Source: Enhydrobacter sp.
Lineage (GTDB): Bacteria > Pseudomonadota > Alphaproteobacteria > Reyranellales > Reyranellaceae
DNA: 64,000 bases
Reading direction: 5' to 3'
Assembly: GCF_030246845.1 (NCBI RefSeq)
Contig: NZ_CP126889.1
Coordinates: 4,335,001 to 4,399,000 of the forward strand
Below are positions 56,129-64,000 of this stretch, piece after piece. Made by a program: the position numbers and the translations under genes. The notes beneath the pieces were generated by a model, which did not search any database, had not been told where the DNA came from, and was given only the letters and a program-made list of their open reading frames with translations. Positions within the stretch are counted from its first letter, which is position 1. Each line of letters starts with the position of its first letter.

Positions 56129-57039
56129 TGGCCAACGCCACAATCGCAGCCGGGACCGCCAGGCACCCCGTCAAGTACCGCAGCATGAGCCGCGACCGGC
56201 GCTGGGCCATGCGCTGGTCGTACTTCTTCCTGGTGCTGTTCGTCATCTTCTTCCTGACGCCGCCGCTCTACATGCTGATCACGTCGCTGAAGAGCAGCGG
56301 CGAGATCTCGGCGGCGATCAATCCGTGGTGGGTGTACGAGCCGACGCTCAGCAACTACCAGGAGCTGCTGGGTCAGAACCAGTACCTGGTGTTCTTCCGC
56401 AACTCCGCCATGGTCTCGGTCTGCGTGGTCGTCATCACCATGCTGATCAGCGTCACCGCGGCCTTTGCGCTGGCGCGCATGAAGTTCTGGGGATCGGCCA
56501 CGCTCGCCACCGGCGTGTTCCTGACCTACCTGATCCCGGACACCCTGCTGTTCATCCCGCTGTTCAAGATGTTCGCGTTCGTGCGCGACACCACCGGCAT
56601 CGAGCTGATGAACCACTGGTGGACCCTGATCATCATCTATCCGACGCTCACGGTGCCGTTCTGCACCTGGATCATGATCGGCTACTTCGCCTCCATCCCG
56701 AAGGAACTGGACGAGGCGGCGCTGATCGACGGCGCGAGCTGGATGCAGGCGCTGACCAAGATCTTCATCCCGGTGGCCATCCCCGGCATCATCGCCGCCA
56801 CGATCTTCGCCTTCACCGTATCGTGGGCGCAATTCCTCTATCCGCTGGCCTTCACGACCTCGACCGACCAGCTGGTGCTGCCGGTCGGCATCGTGACGAC
56901 GCTGATCAAGGGTGACGTCTTCAACTGGGGCCAGATCATGACGGGCGCGCTGCTCGGCGCGGCGCCGCCGCTCATCATCTACGCCTTCCTCATGGACTAC
57001 TACATCGCGGGTCTCACCGCGGGCGCCACAAAAGGGTAG
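56128..57039 (+). CDS. ABC transporter permease (MalG/UgpE type)
   Basis: 303 residues, six helices. EAA loop KELDEAALIDGASWMQALTK, typical of MalG-type subunits. The start overlaps the previous stop by one base; the ATPase gene follows after nine bases. An ordinary CUT1-type partner of the MalF-like protein. Confidence 0.92.
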   Translation: MANATIAAGTARHPVKYRSMSRDRRWAMRWSYFFLVLFVIFFLTPPLYMLITSLKSSGEISAAINPWWVYEPTLSNYQELLGQNQYLVFFRNSAMVSVCVVVITMLISVTAAFALARMKFWGSATLATGVFLTYLIPDTLLFIPLFKMFAFVRDTTGIELMNHWWTLIIIYPTLTVPFCTWIMIGYFASIPKELDEAALIDGASWMQALTKIFIPVAIPGIIAATIFAFTVSWAQFLYPLAFTTSTDQLVLPVGIVTTLIKGDVFNWGQIMTGALLGAAPPLIIYAFLMDYYIAGLTAGATKG

Positions 57040-57048
57040 GTTTCACTC

Positions 57049-58149
<1,101 letters not shown>

Positions 58150-58193
58150 TCGGCCGATCGAAGCCGGCGGTCGAAGCGTAAAGGGGGAGTTCC

Positions 58194-58958
58194 ATGAGTG
58201 CGTTGACGGGCAAGGTCGCCTGGGTGACCGGCGCAGGGTCGGGCATTGGCCAGGCGGCGGCCGTCGCGCTGGCGAAGGAAGGCGCGACCGTCGTGCTGAC
58301 CGGTCGGCGCCGGGAACCGCTGCAGGACACGGCCGGCGCCATCAAGCAGGCGGGCGGCAAGGCCGTCGTCAAGCCGGGCGACCTGATGAAGGCGGCGGCC
58401 GTGACGCGCATCGCCGCGGACATCGACAGGAAGTTCGGCCGTTGCGACATCCTGGTGAACAACGCCGGGCTCAACATCCTGGAAAGGAGCTGGAAGCAGC
58501 TTTCGCCGGCAGGCGCCGAGCAGGTGATCGACGGCAACCTGTCGAGCGCCTTCTACTGCACCACCGCCGTCCTGCCGCTGATGCGGCGGCACAAGGATGG
58601 CGTCCTGATCCATACCTCCTCGGTTGCCGGCCGGCAGCCGAGCCTGCTGAGCGGTCCGGCCTATTCCGCCGCCAAGCACGGCGTGGTGGCGATGAGCCAC
58701 ACCATCAACATGGAGGAGTGCGTGAACGGCATCCGCTCCTGCGTGGTCTGCCCGGGTGAAGTGGCGACGCCGATCCTCGACAAGCGGCCGGTGCCCGTGA
58801 CCAGGGAGGAGCGCGCCCGCATGGCGCAGTCGGAGGACGTGGGCGATCTCATCCGCTACATCGCCTGCCTGCCGCCGCGCATCGTCATCAACGAGGTGAT
58901 GATCAATCCGACCTGGAACCGCGGCTACGTGGCCAATCTCCAGCGCGGCAAGGCGTGA
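58194..58958 (+). CDS. Short-chain dehydrogenase/reductase
   Basis: 254 residues. Cofactor loop TGAGSGIGQAAA, NNAGLN, catalytic Ser in HTSSVAG and YSAAK (Tyr and Lys). ILVNNAGLNILERS and PGEVATPI are typical. It lies 44 bp after the ABC ATPase and 28 bp before the Ldh-family gene, so it may oxidise the imported polyol or sugar, but that is inference from position. Confidence 0.9.
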   Translation: MSALTGKVAWVTGAGSGIGQAAAVALAKEGATVVLTGRRREPLQDTAGAIKQAGGKAVVKPGDLMKAAAVTRIAADIDRKFGRCDILVNNAGLNILERSWKQLSPAGAEQVIDGNLSSAFYCTTAVLPLMRRHKDGVLIHTSSVAGRQPSLLSGPAYSAAKHGVVAMSHTINMEECVNGIRSCVVCPGEVATPILDKRPVPVTREERARMAQSEDVGDLIRYIACLPPRIVINEVMINPTWNRGYVANLQRGKA

Positions 58959-58986
58959 TCGCACGCTCGTCATTTCAGGAGTGCGC

Positions 58987-60081
58987 ATGGGTACGGTGAC
59001 GATCAAGGCGAAGGCGCTCGAGGCCTTCGTCGCGGATATCTTCGTGGCGGCAGGCTGCTCGAGGGAGGAGGGGGAGCGCATCGGCCGCTATCTGGTGAGC
59101 GCCAACCTCTGCGGCCACGACAGCCACGGCGTCGTGCGCGTGCCGCGCTACGCGAGCCAGAAGAGGAACGGGACCGTGGTAGCCGACGTGACGGTGGACG
59201 TCCTGGTTGACACGCCGGTGATCGCCGTGGTCGACGGCAAGTACGGCTTCGGCCAGACGGTGACGCCGCAGGCGGTGCGCATCGGCATCGACAAATGCAA
59301 AAGGGCCGGACTCTCGGCCGTGACGCTGCGCAATGCGGGCCATGTCGGGCGGGTCGGCGACTGGGCCGAGATGGCGGCGGCCGAGGGCCTGGTTTCGATC
59401 CATTTCGTCAATGCCTCGGGCAGCGTGCTGGTGGCACCCCATGGCGGCGTCGACCGCCGGTTCTCGACGGCGCCCTACTGCGTCGGCGTCCCGCGCGCGG
59501 GCCAGGAGCCGCTGATCCTCGACTTCGCCACGTCTGTCGTCGCCGAGGGCAAGGTCCTGGTGGCGAGCCAGGGCGGCAAGAAAGTGCCGGACGGCGCCCT
59601 GATCGGGCCGGACGGCCAGCCGAGCGCCGATCCACATCTTCTCTACGGTGACTACACGCCGACCGGTCCACGCGACCACAGCAAGGGCAAGGGCGCGATC
59701 CGTGCCTTCGGCGAGCACAAGGGATCGGGCCTCGCCTTCATGTGCGAGCTCCTGGGCGGCTCGCTTTCGGGCACCGGCGCGACCGATCCCGGACGCGGCC
59801 GCTTCGCCAACGGCATGCTGTCGTTCTACGTCGATCCCAAGGTGCTCGACCCACAGGGCTTCTTCCCGAAGGACATCGCGCGTTATGTCGATTTCGTGAG
59901 GAGTTCCCGGCCGGCGACGGCCGGCGGCGAGATCCTCCTGCCCGGCGAGGCGGAGGCAAGGAGCCGCGCCAGGCGCCTCGTCGAGGGCGTGCCGCTGCCG
60001 GACGACACCTGGGCCGCCATCGTCGAGACGGCCCGCTCGGTCGGCCTCGACGAACGGCGCATCCAACAGGCCACGATGTAG
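58987..60081 (+). CDS. Malate/L-lactate dehydrogenase family (Ldh2) oxidoreductase
   Basis: 364 residues of the LDH2/MDG2 fold: LCGHDSHGVVRVPRYA with the catalytic His, VTLRNAGHVGRVGDWAEMA, LDFATSVVAEGK and KGSGLAFMCELLGGSLSG. Family members reduce 2-oxo acids with NAD(P)H: malate, ureidoglycolate, 2,3-diketogulonate. AGGAG five bases before ATG 58987 fixes the start. Probably last gene of the ABC-SDR-Ldh run. Confidence 0.88.
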   Translation: MGTVTIKAKALEAFVADIFVAAGCSREEGERIGRYLVSANLCGHDSHGVVRVPRYASQKRNGTVVADVTVDVLVDTPVIAVVDGKYGFGQTVTPQAVRIGIDKCKRAGLSAVTLRNAGHVGRVGDWAEMAAAEGLVSIHFVNASGSVLVAPHGGVDRRFSTAPYCVGVPRAGQEPLILDFATSVVAEGKVLVASQGGKKVPDGALIGPDGQPSADPHLLYGDYTPTGPRDHSKGKGAIRAFGEHKGSGLAFMCELLGGSLSGTGATDPGRGRFANGMLSFYVDPKVLDPQGFFPKDIARYVDFVRSSRPATAGGEILLPGEAEARSRARRLVEGVPLPDDTWAAIVETARSVGLDERRIQQATM

Positions 60082-60390
60082 CCGGGACGACGCCGGAAGG
60101 ACCGGCAACGGCGTGGCGGGAGATGCGCCGGCAGCACTCGGGGGTTGCCGCCGGCGCGTGCTGGGGCCCACGTGGTGGAGGGAGGGCCACAGCGGCGGGC
60201 AAGATGACCTCACCGACAGAGCCAGGGCCAGTGACCATTGACCGCCGGCACCCCGAAAACGGGCGGAAAGCCTGCGTCAAAATTGTGGCCACGCACGTTC
60301 TCACATCTGTGTTTCGAGACAGCGTCTATGAGGGGGACGTCCGGCCGGCGCGTCAGCGACGGCGGTCCTGGATGAGATGATGCGAGCTTG
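60082..60390. other. 309-bp gap, no recognised element
   Basis: I see no gene, RNA or repeat. A TTGACC at 60239 could be a -35 box, but no matching -10 is evident. The gap separates the ABC/dehydrogenase unit from the DUF2971 gene. Confidence 0.5.
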
Positions 60391-61221
60391 ATGCACCGGC
60401 GATACATAACGGCCCGCGAGGCAGGGATCGACCATCTCTACCACTTCGCGGCATTCGACATGGCGCGCCTGTATCCCATCGTCGCGTTCAACCGGCTCTA
60501 CTTCTCGCGGCCCGGCGGTTTCGGCGATGCCTGGGATTGCCGGCCGTCCTTCGATCTCGGCCGCATCGACGATCCTCACTGGCGGGAAGAGACCGCGCAG
60601 TGGCTCGAGCAGCTCTACGATCACGGCCTCGCCGAGCTGTCGTCGGTGGCGCGCGAGCGCTTCAGGATATTGCTGCGCGAGAATGGCGAGATCCTACGGC
60701 GGATGGTGACCGAGGCGAACGCCATGGCCGACTGGATGAACGACGTCTTCCGCATCTTCTGCTTCTCCGCTCACGCAGATCATCCGCTGAGCTGGGCGCA
60801 CTATGCCGACCGGCACAAAGGCATCTGCCTCGAGTTCGAGACCAGCACCGTGTTCTTCGCCGAAGCGGCACAGGTCAGCTACCGGGACGAATATCCGGCG
60901 ATGCCGCTCAAGATCAGGCAGGAGGAGGATGCGCTGCTGCCGATCCTGGCCAAGCCCAGCCACTGGAGCCACGAATCGGAGTACCGGCTGATCGCGCAGG
61001 AACGGGCGAGAAAGCTCAGCCACCAGACCCTGATCGCGGACGATCACTGGGTTCGATTCCCGGGCCAGAGCCTGAAGTCGATCATCGTCGGCTGCATGAT
61101 GGGGAAGAACGAGCGCGAAACCCTCAAGGCGCTGGTCAAGCAGTCGTCCACGCCGATCGCGCTCAAGAAGGCCGTCAAGATTCCGGGCAAGTACGCGTTG
61201 CAGATCGTTCCGTTCTGCTGA
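60391..61221 (+). CDS. DUF2971 domain protein
   Basis: 276 residues, no signal peptide or membrane helix. It carries the DUF2971 pattern: YHFAAFDMARLYPI, FSRPGGFGDAWDC, FRIFCFSAHADHPLSWAHYA, HKGICLEFE, and HESEYRLIAQ. Its biochemical role is unknown; members often lie in accessory or defence-rich regions. ATG 60391 is preferred to TTG 60388. No partner gene is adjacent on the same strand, so it is probably a single-gene unit. Confidence 0.78.
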   Translation: MHRRYITAREAGIDHLYHFAAFDMARLYPIVAFNRLYFSRPGGFGDAWDCRPSFDLGRIDDPHWREETAQWLEQLYDHGLAELSSVARERFRILLRENGEILRRMVTEANAMADWMNDVFRIFCFSAHADHPLSWAHYADRHKGICLEFETSTVFFAEAAQVSYRDEYPAMPLKIRQEEDALLPILAKPSHWSHESEYRLIAQERARKLSHQTLIADDHWVRFPGQSLKSIIVGCMMGKNERETLKALVKQSSTPIALKKAVKIPGKYALQIVPFC

Positions 61222-61240
61222 CGTTACGTCTCGGCCACGT

Positions 61241-61561
61241 TTACGGGCATCGCAGCATGGCCTTCCGGCACACCGTGCCGTTCTCGTCGGTGCCGCAGGA
61301 CTGCCCGTCCTTCACGCCCCTGTCGTAGGCGGCCTGCGCCTCGCGCTGGGAGATGATCGCCTGCTCGATGCCGGCCTGCATCAGGTCGTTTGCGTCCTGC
61401 ACACGCGCTCTCAGCGCCTCGGGGCGATCCGGCGTCTGCAGCAGCCGGGCCCATTTGACGCCGGCGCAGTAGGCGGCCGTCGCGGCGGTCTGCTTCGAGA
61501 CGCCGTCGGCCTGCGCCGGGCTGCTCATCGCCAGCAAGCCGACGCACAAGAGTCGCTTCAT
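61241..61561 (-). CDS. Small exported protein of unknown function
   Basis: 106 residues. N-terminal signal peptide (KRLLCVGLLAMSSPAQADG, cleavage after AQA). The mature part is helical with cysteines at CAGVKW, GQSCG, VCRKA and LRCP, four in all, suggesting two disulfides. I recognise no family. It is convergent with DUF2971 (20 bp apart). Confidence 0.55.
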   Translation of the reverse strand: MKRLLCVGLLAMSSPAQADGVSKQTAATAAYCAGVKWARLLQTPDRPEALRARVQDANDLMQAGIEQAIISQREAQAAYDRGVKDGQSCGTDENGTVCRKAMLRCP

Positions 61562-61707
61562 CGCGGGCAACGTCACACCCCCGGCGCCGTCCGGCAACCA
61601 CGCAAGCGGTCGGTCACAGCTTTGTCCGCGTCGTGACAGGAACGTCACTGGAGGCTCCGGCGTCATCCGGTTACTCGTGACGCAAGGATAGCTTTGGTGG
61701 ATCGGGA

Positions 61708-61950
61708 ATGGAACCTGTCGGTCTGTCGGTGGAGGATGCGAAGGCAGTGCGCCTGCTTGCACAGCAGGCCCGTCTCATTGCGCAGCAGATGCTTCTGGAG
61801 TCGGCCAGAGCCCGTCTTGCCGACTATGCGGCCGCTCTGGAGCGAAGGGCAGCCGAACTGGAACAGCGGGCGCGTCCGATCAGTCGTCCCCGGTCGGACC
61901 GCCAGCCGAGCCCGACGGAGCTCGGTGCGAGCACGACCGCGCAGGCCTGA
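61708..61950 (+). CDS. Small helical protein, unknown
   Basis: 80 residues. N-terminal two-thirds is an amphipathic helix or coiled coil (VRLLAQQARLIAQQMLLESA, LADYAAALERRAAELEQRA), with an Arg/Pro/Ser tail. No family recognised. It is convergent with the beta-lactamase remnant (12 bp). No strong Shine-Dalgarno; it could be non-coding. Confidence 0.42.
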   Translation: MEPVGLSVEDAKAVRLLAQQARLIAQQMLLESARARLADYAAALERRAAELEQRARPISRPRSDRQPSPTELGASTTAQA

Positions 61951-61961
61951 GCCGTCTCCGG

Positions 61962-62716
61962 CTATTTCGGCACTGCCTTGGCGTCGAAGGAGGCCAGGAC
62001 GGCTTTCCCGCATTCGCCAAGGATGGTCATGGTGCGCTCAACCGCCTCGGTGCCGATGACGAATGGATGAACGCCGTCGACGGCTCCGGATTTCAATTTC
62101 GCGATCTTGTGCTCTGTGCCGTCCAAACCGGAATGGTTGGACAGGAAGATGTCGATATTCGACGATTTGGCCATATCCCTGAACCGCCCGGTCAGTCGAT
62201 ATCGCTCATGACGACCTGGGCGTGGTACTTCTCCTGCAGATACTTGGCCCCGCCGTAATGGTCCCCGTGGGCGTGGGTCACGTTGATCTTCTTGATGGAG
62301 GCGGGATCGAGGCCAAGCTCCTTCAGGCCGCCCTCGATGTCCTCGCGCGCCTCCTGTTCGTTGTTCAGGGAATCGAGCAGGATGATGCCGCCGTCGGTCG
62401 TGATGGCCCAGGCCGACACCCACTTCGCGCCGACGAAGTAGAGATTGTCGAAGACCTTCGTCGGAGGCAATCTACCTTGGTCGATCGACTTCGCCAAACC
62501 CGCGTGAAGTCCACTTTCCGGGATGACGAGGGGCTTGCCAATGCTGTTGCAGCCAGACGTCACCGCCTTGAGATCACCCCCTGCGAGATTCCTGGCGATC
62601 TGATCATGCTTCGCCGCCAGTGCCGAATCTCCACCGTCCGCGCCATGGGCGGAGGCAATCATGCTCGCGGAAAGGAACAACGCTGCAGCGGCACCTATCC
62701 TGGTTCGGATATGCAT
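61962..62716 (-). pseudogene. Subclass B3 metallo-beta-lactamase-like gene with internal deletion and frameshift
   Basis: The N-terminal part (62192-62716, ATG at 62716) has a signal peptide, WVSAWAITTDGGIILLDSL, and the zinc motif NVTHAHGDHYGGAKYL, and stops after VVMSDID. The C-terminal part continues in another frame (RFRDMAKSSNIDIFLSNHSG, then PFVIGTEAVERTMTI). The middle of the family (about 75 residues including the third zinc histidine, GHT motif) is missing. The joint is near 62190. It is therefore unlikely to be active. Neighbour of tRNA-Glu. Confidence 0.8.
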
Positions 62717-62857
62717 CTTGCCCTCGAGTGTCGTGTTCCCAATGATTTAGGGCCGATGGTCGACGAGCAGACGCGCGGTCGCAATCGAATTGACGACTGA
62801 GGAGCGGCCCTCCCGAGGCATTGGGGTTGGAGCGCCGCTGCGCAGCTCATGTCTGGT

Positions 62858-62933
62858 TGGCGCTCCCAACGGGAGTCGAACCCGTGTTTCAGCCTTGAGA
62901 GGGCCGCGTCCTAGGCCTCTAGACGATGGGAGC
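62858..62933 (-). tRNA. tRNA-Glu(CTC)
   Basis: 76 bases, CCA encoded. Acceptor GCTCCCA pairs with TGGGAGC; D-arm has GTCTAGAGGCCTAGGAC as in bacterial tRNA-Glu; anticodon stem CGGCC/GGCTG with loop CTCTCAA, anticodon CTC; T-arm ACGGG-TTCGACT-CCCGT. All four helices pair. Confidence 0.95.
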
Positions 62934-62984
62934 GAGGCAGGCGGAGACTGATAGTCGAATGCTTCGGGCGGCGCAAGCCTGCGG

Positions 62985-64000
62985 TCAGGCGGGCTTGCGG
63001 CCGGCGATGCGGGAAAGGACTCCCGGAACGAACGGGTGGACGGCGACCTCGGCGAAGCCTGCGTCCTGCAGGTAGCCCTTCACCTCCGATTCGGTGTGGG
63101 CGATCCCGGTGCTGCCGAACACCCCCTCGTTGAGCCCCCACAGCGCCGCTGAAAGCGGTCCCCGCCGGTCGTCGTGCAAGGTCTCGCCCACCAGATGCAT
63201 CTCGCCGCCGGTCACGAGGGCGGCGAAGGCCTTGCCGACCACGAGCCGGATCAGCGCCGGCTCGTATTGCGGCAGGTTGCTCGCCATCACCACGACATCG
63301 ACCCGTTGCGGGAAAGGCGTCGTGGTGAAGTCGCCCGCCAGCGTGCTCACACGGTCCTGAGCCTTGTTGGCCGCGATGTATTCGTTGGCGACCACGGTCA
63401 CCGGCGGCAGGTCGAGCACGATCGCCTTGAGTCCCGGATAGGTCTCGGTCGCCACGATGCTGTAGGCGCCCGAGCCGCCGCCGAGATCGAGCAGGAGCTT
63501 GCGGCCGGCAAGGTCGACGCTGCGGCTGAAGAGGCGCGCCGCGCCCATGCCGATCGAGTAGGTCGCGGCGTGGTAGCGCCGCGCATCCTCGACCGTGAAC
63601 TCGGTATAGGCCCCCAGACGGTTCTCGGTACGGCTGCGCAGCCGCTGGCTCAGTTCGCCATACGCCGTCCAGCGCGGCTTGGTGAACAGGATCCACGGAC
63701 CGGCATAGCGGTCGCTGTCCTTCACCAGAAAGCGCTGCACGTCCGGCGCATTCGAGAAGCGCGCGTTCCTGTCTGGCCCGCTGCGTTCGAGCAGCGTCAT
63801 GGCGACCAATGCCGTCGACAGCCGCTCGGCGTTGCGCTCGCTGATGCCGACCGCTTTTGCAAGCGCGGGGATCGTGTCGTGACCGCGCGCGATCGCCGTG
63901 AAGATCTCGAGCTCGACCGCGGCCATCAGCGCCGCGCTCTCCCAATAGGCCTGGGCGATCTTCTGCAGTCGCGTCGTGTCGAGCCGGGTCTTTGGCGGGG
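62985..64000 (-). CDS. SAM-dependent O-methyltransferase-like protein, start outside window
   Basis: 338 residues are visible; the frame is open to the right edge (TRLQKIAQAYWESAALMAAV), so the true start is beyond it. An N-terminal helical dimerisation domain with a winged helix (PALAKAVGISERNAERLSTA) is followed by the methyltransferase core: SAM loop LLLDLGGGSGAYSIVATE and VVMASNLPQYEP. It resembles hydroxyneurosporene/O-methyltransferase-type enzymes. Substrate unknown. It lies 52 bp upstream of tRNA-Glu, same strand. Confidence 0.8.
   Translation of the reverse strand, partial: PPKTRLDTTRLQKIAQAYWESAALMAAVELEIFTAIARGHDTIPALAKAVGISERNAERLSTALVAMTLLERSGPDRNARFSNAPDVQRFLVKDSDRYAGPWILFTKPRWTAYGELSQRLRSRTENRLGAYTEFTVEDARRYHAATYSIGMGAARLFSRSVDLAGRKLLLDLGGGSGAYSIVATETYPGLKAIVLDLPPVTVVANEYIAANKAQDRVSTLAGDFTTTPFPQRVDVVVMASNLPQYEPALIRLVVGKAFAALVTGGEMHLVGETLHDDRRGPLSAALWGLNEGVFGSTGIAHTESEVKGYLQDAGFAEVAVHPFVPGVLSRIAGRKPA

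Overview
The window is about 64 kb of high-GC bacterial chromosome. It looks like an alphaproteobacterium of the Rhodospirillales/Hyphomicrobiales type, possibly Reyranella-like; that genus guess is inference from gene content and order only. Support comes from the ruvCAB-ybgC-tolQRAB-pal-cpoB-tilS-ftsH-folP-glmM block, the DUF4164-zapA-(6S-like gap)-5-formyl-THF cyclo-ligase-ymdB-like-yebC order, a DUF1489 gene, and frequent 1- or 4-base stop/start overlaps (TGATG, ATGA, GTGA, TTGA). Almost all genes are ordinary chromosomal genes. I see no prophage, CRISPR array or complete defence system.

Layout. 1-8.4 kb: a leucine/isovalerate catabolism neighbourhood (crotonase, methylcrotonyl-CoA carboxylase alpha, HMG-CoA lyase) with a class IV aminotransferase, two LysR regulators, an orphan SsuA-like binding protein and a TauE/SafE permease between them. 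8.4-19.8 kb: envelope genes (LysE exporter; a translationally coupled yfaS-pbpC pair; DUF1489; an ExbB/MotA-like plus OmpA-like stator pair). 20-27.5 kb: M20 amidohydrolase, inositol monophosphatase, efp with its likely modifying enzyme epmA, YjbR, thiE, class I aldolase and an MFS permease. 27.5-34.8 kb: a nucleotide cyclase, an apparently intact IS701-family element with a 4-bp target duplication, a purine catabolism group (puuE, unknown small gene, allA), then gap and tkt.

35-52 kb is the conserved core: cell division (zapA), folate (5-FCL, folP), ruvCAB for Holliday junctions, the Tol-Pal system, tRNA modification (tilS), the FtsH protease, glmM and thiD. It carries several hairpins and terminators, including a structured, apparently untranslated segment with tandem terminators before yebC and a possible 6S RNA after zapA. 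52-60 kb: an aminotransferase and a complete carbohydrate ABC transporter (binding protein, two permeases, ATPase) followed by two dehydrogenases that may oxidise the imported polyol or sugar acid. 60-64 kb is a small accessory-looking patch: DUF2971, two small unknowns, a decayed subclass-B3 metallo-beta-lactamase, tRNA-Glu(CTC), and a methyltransferase running off the right edge.

The window also carries six copies or half-copies of a chromosome-wide palindromic repeat (core GTGTCATCCCGAGC). One copy lies inside the pbpC reading frame and is translated as part of its N-terminus. A second, REP-like inverted pair supplies the thiE stop codon. No clearly new multi-gene system is evident. The best leads are the RNA-like segment at 37.4 kb, the repeat-in-gene event in pbpC, the stator pair at 17.3-19.8 kb, and the unknown gene between puuE and allA.
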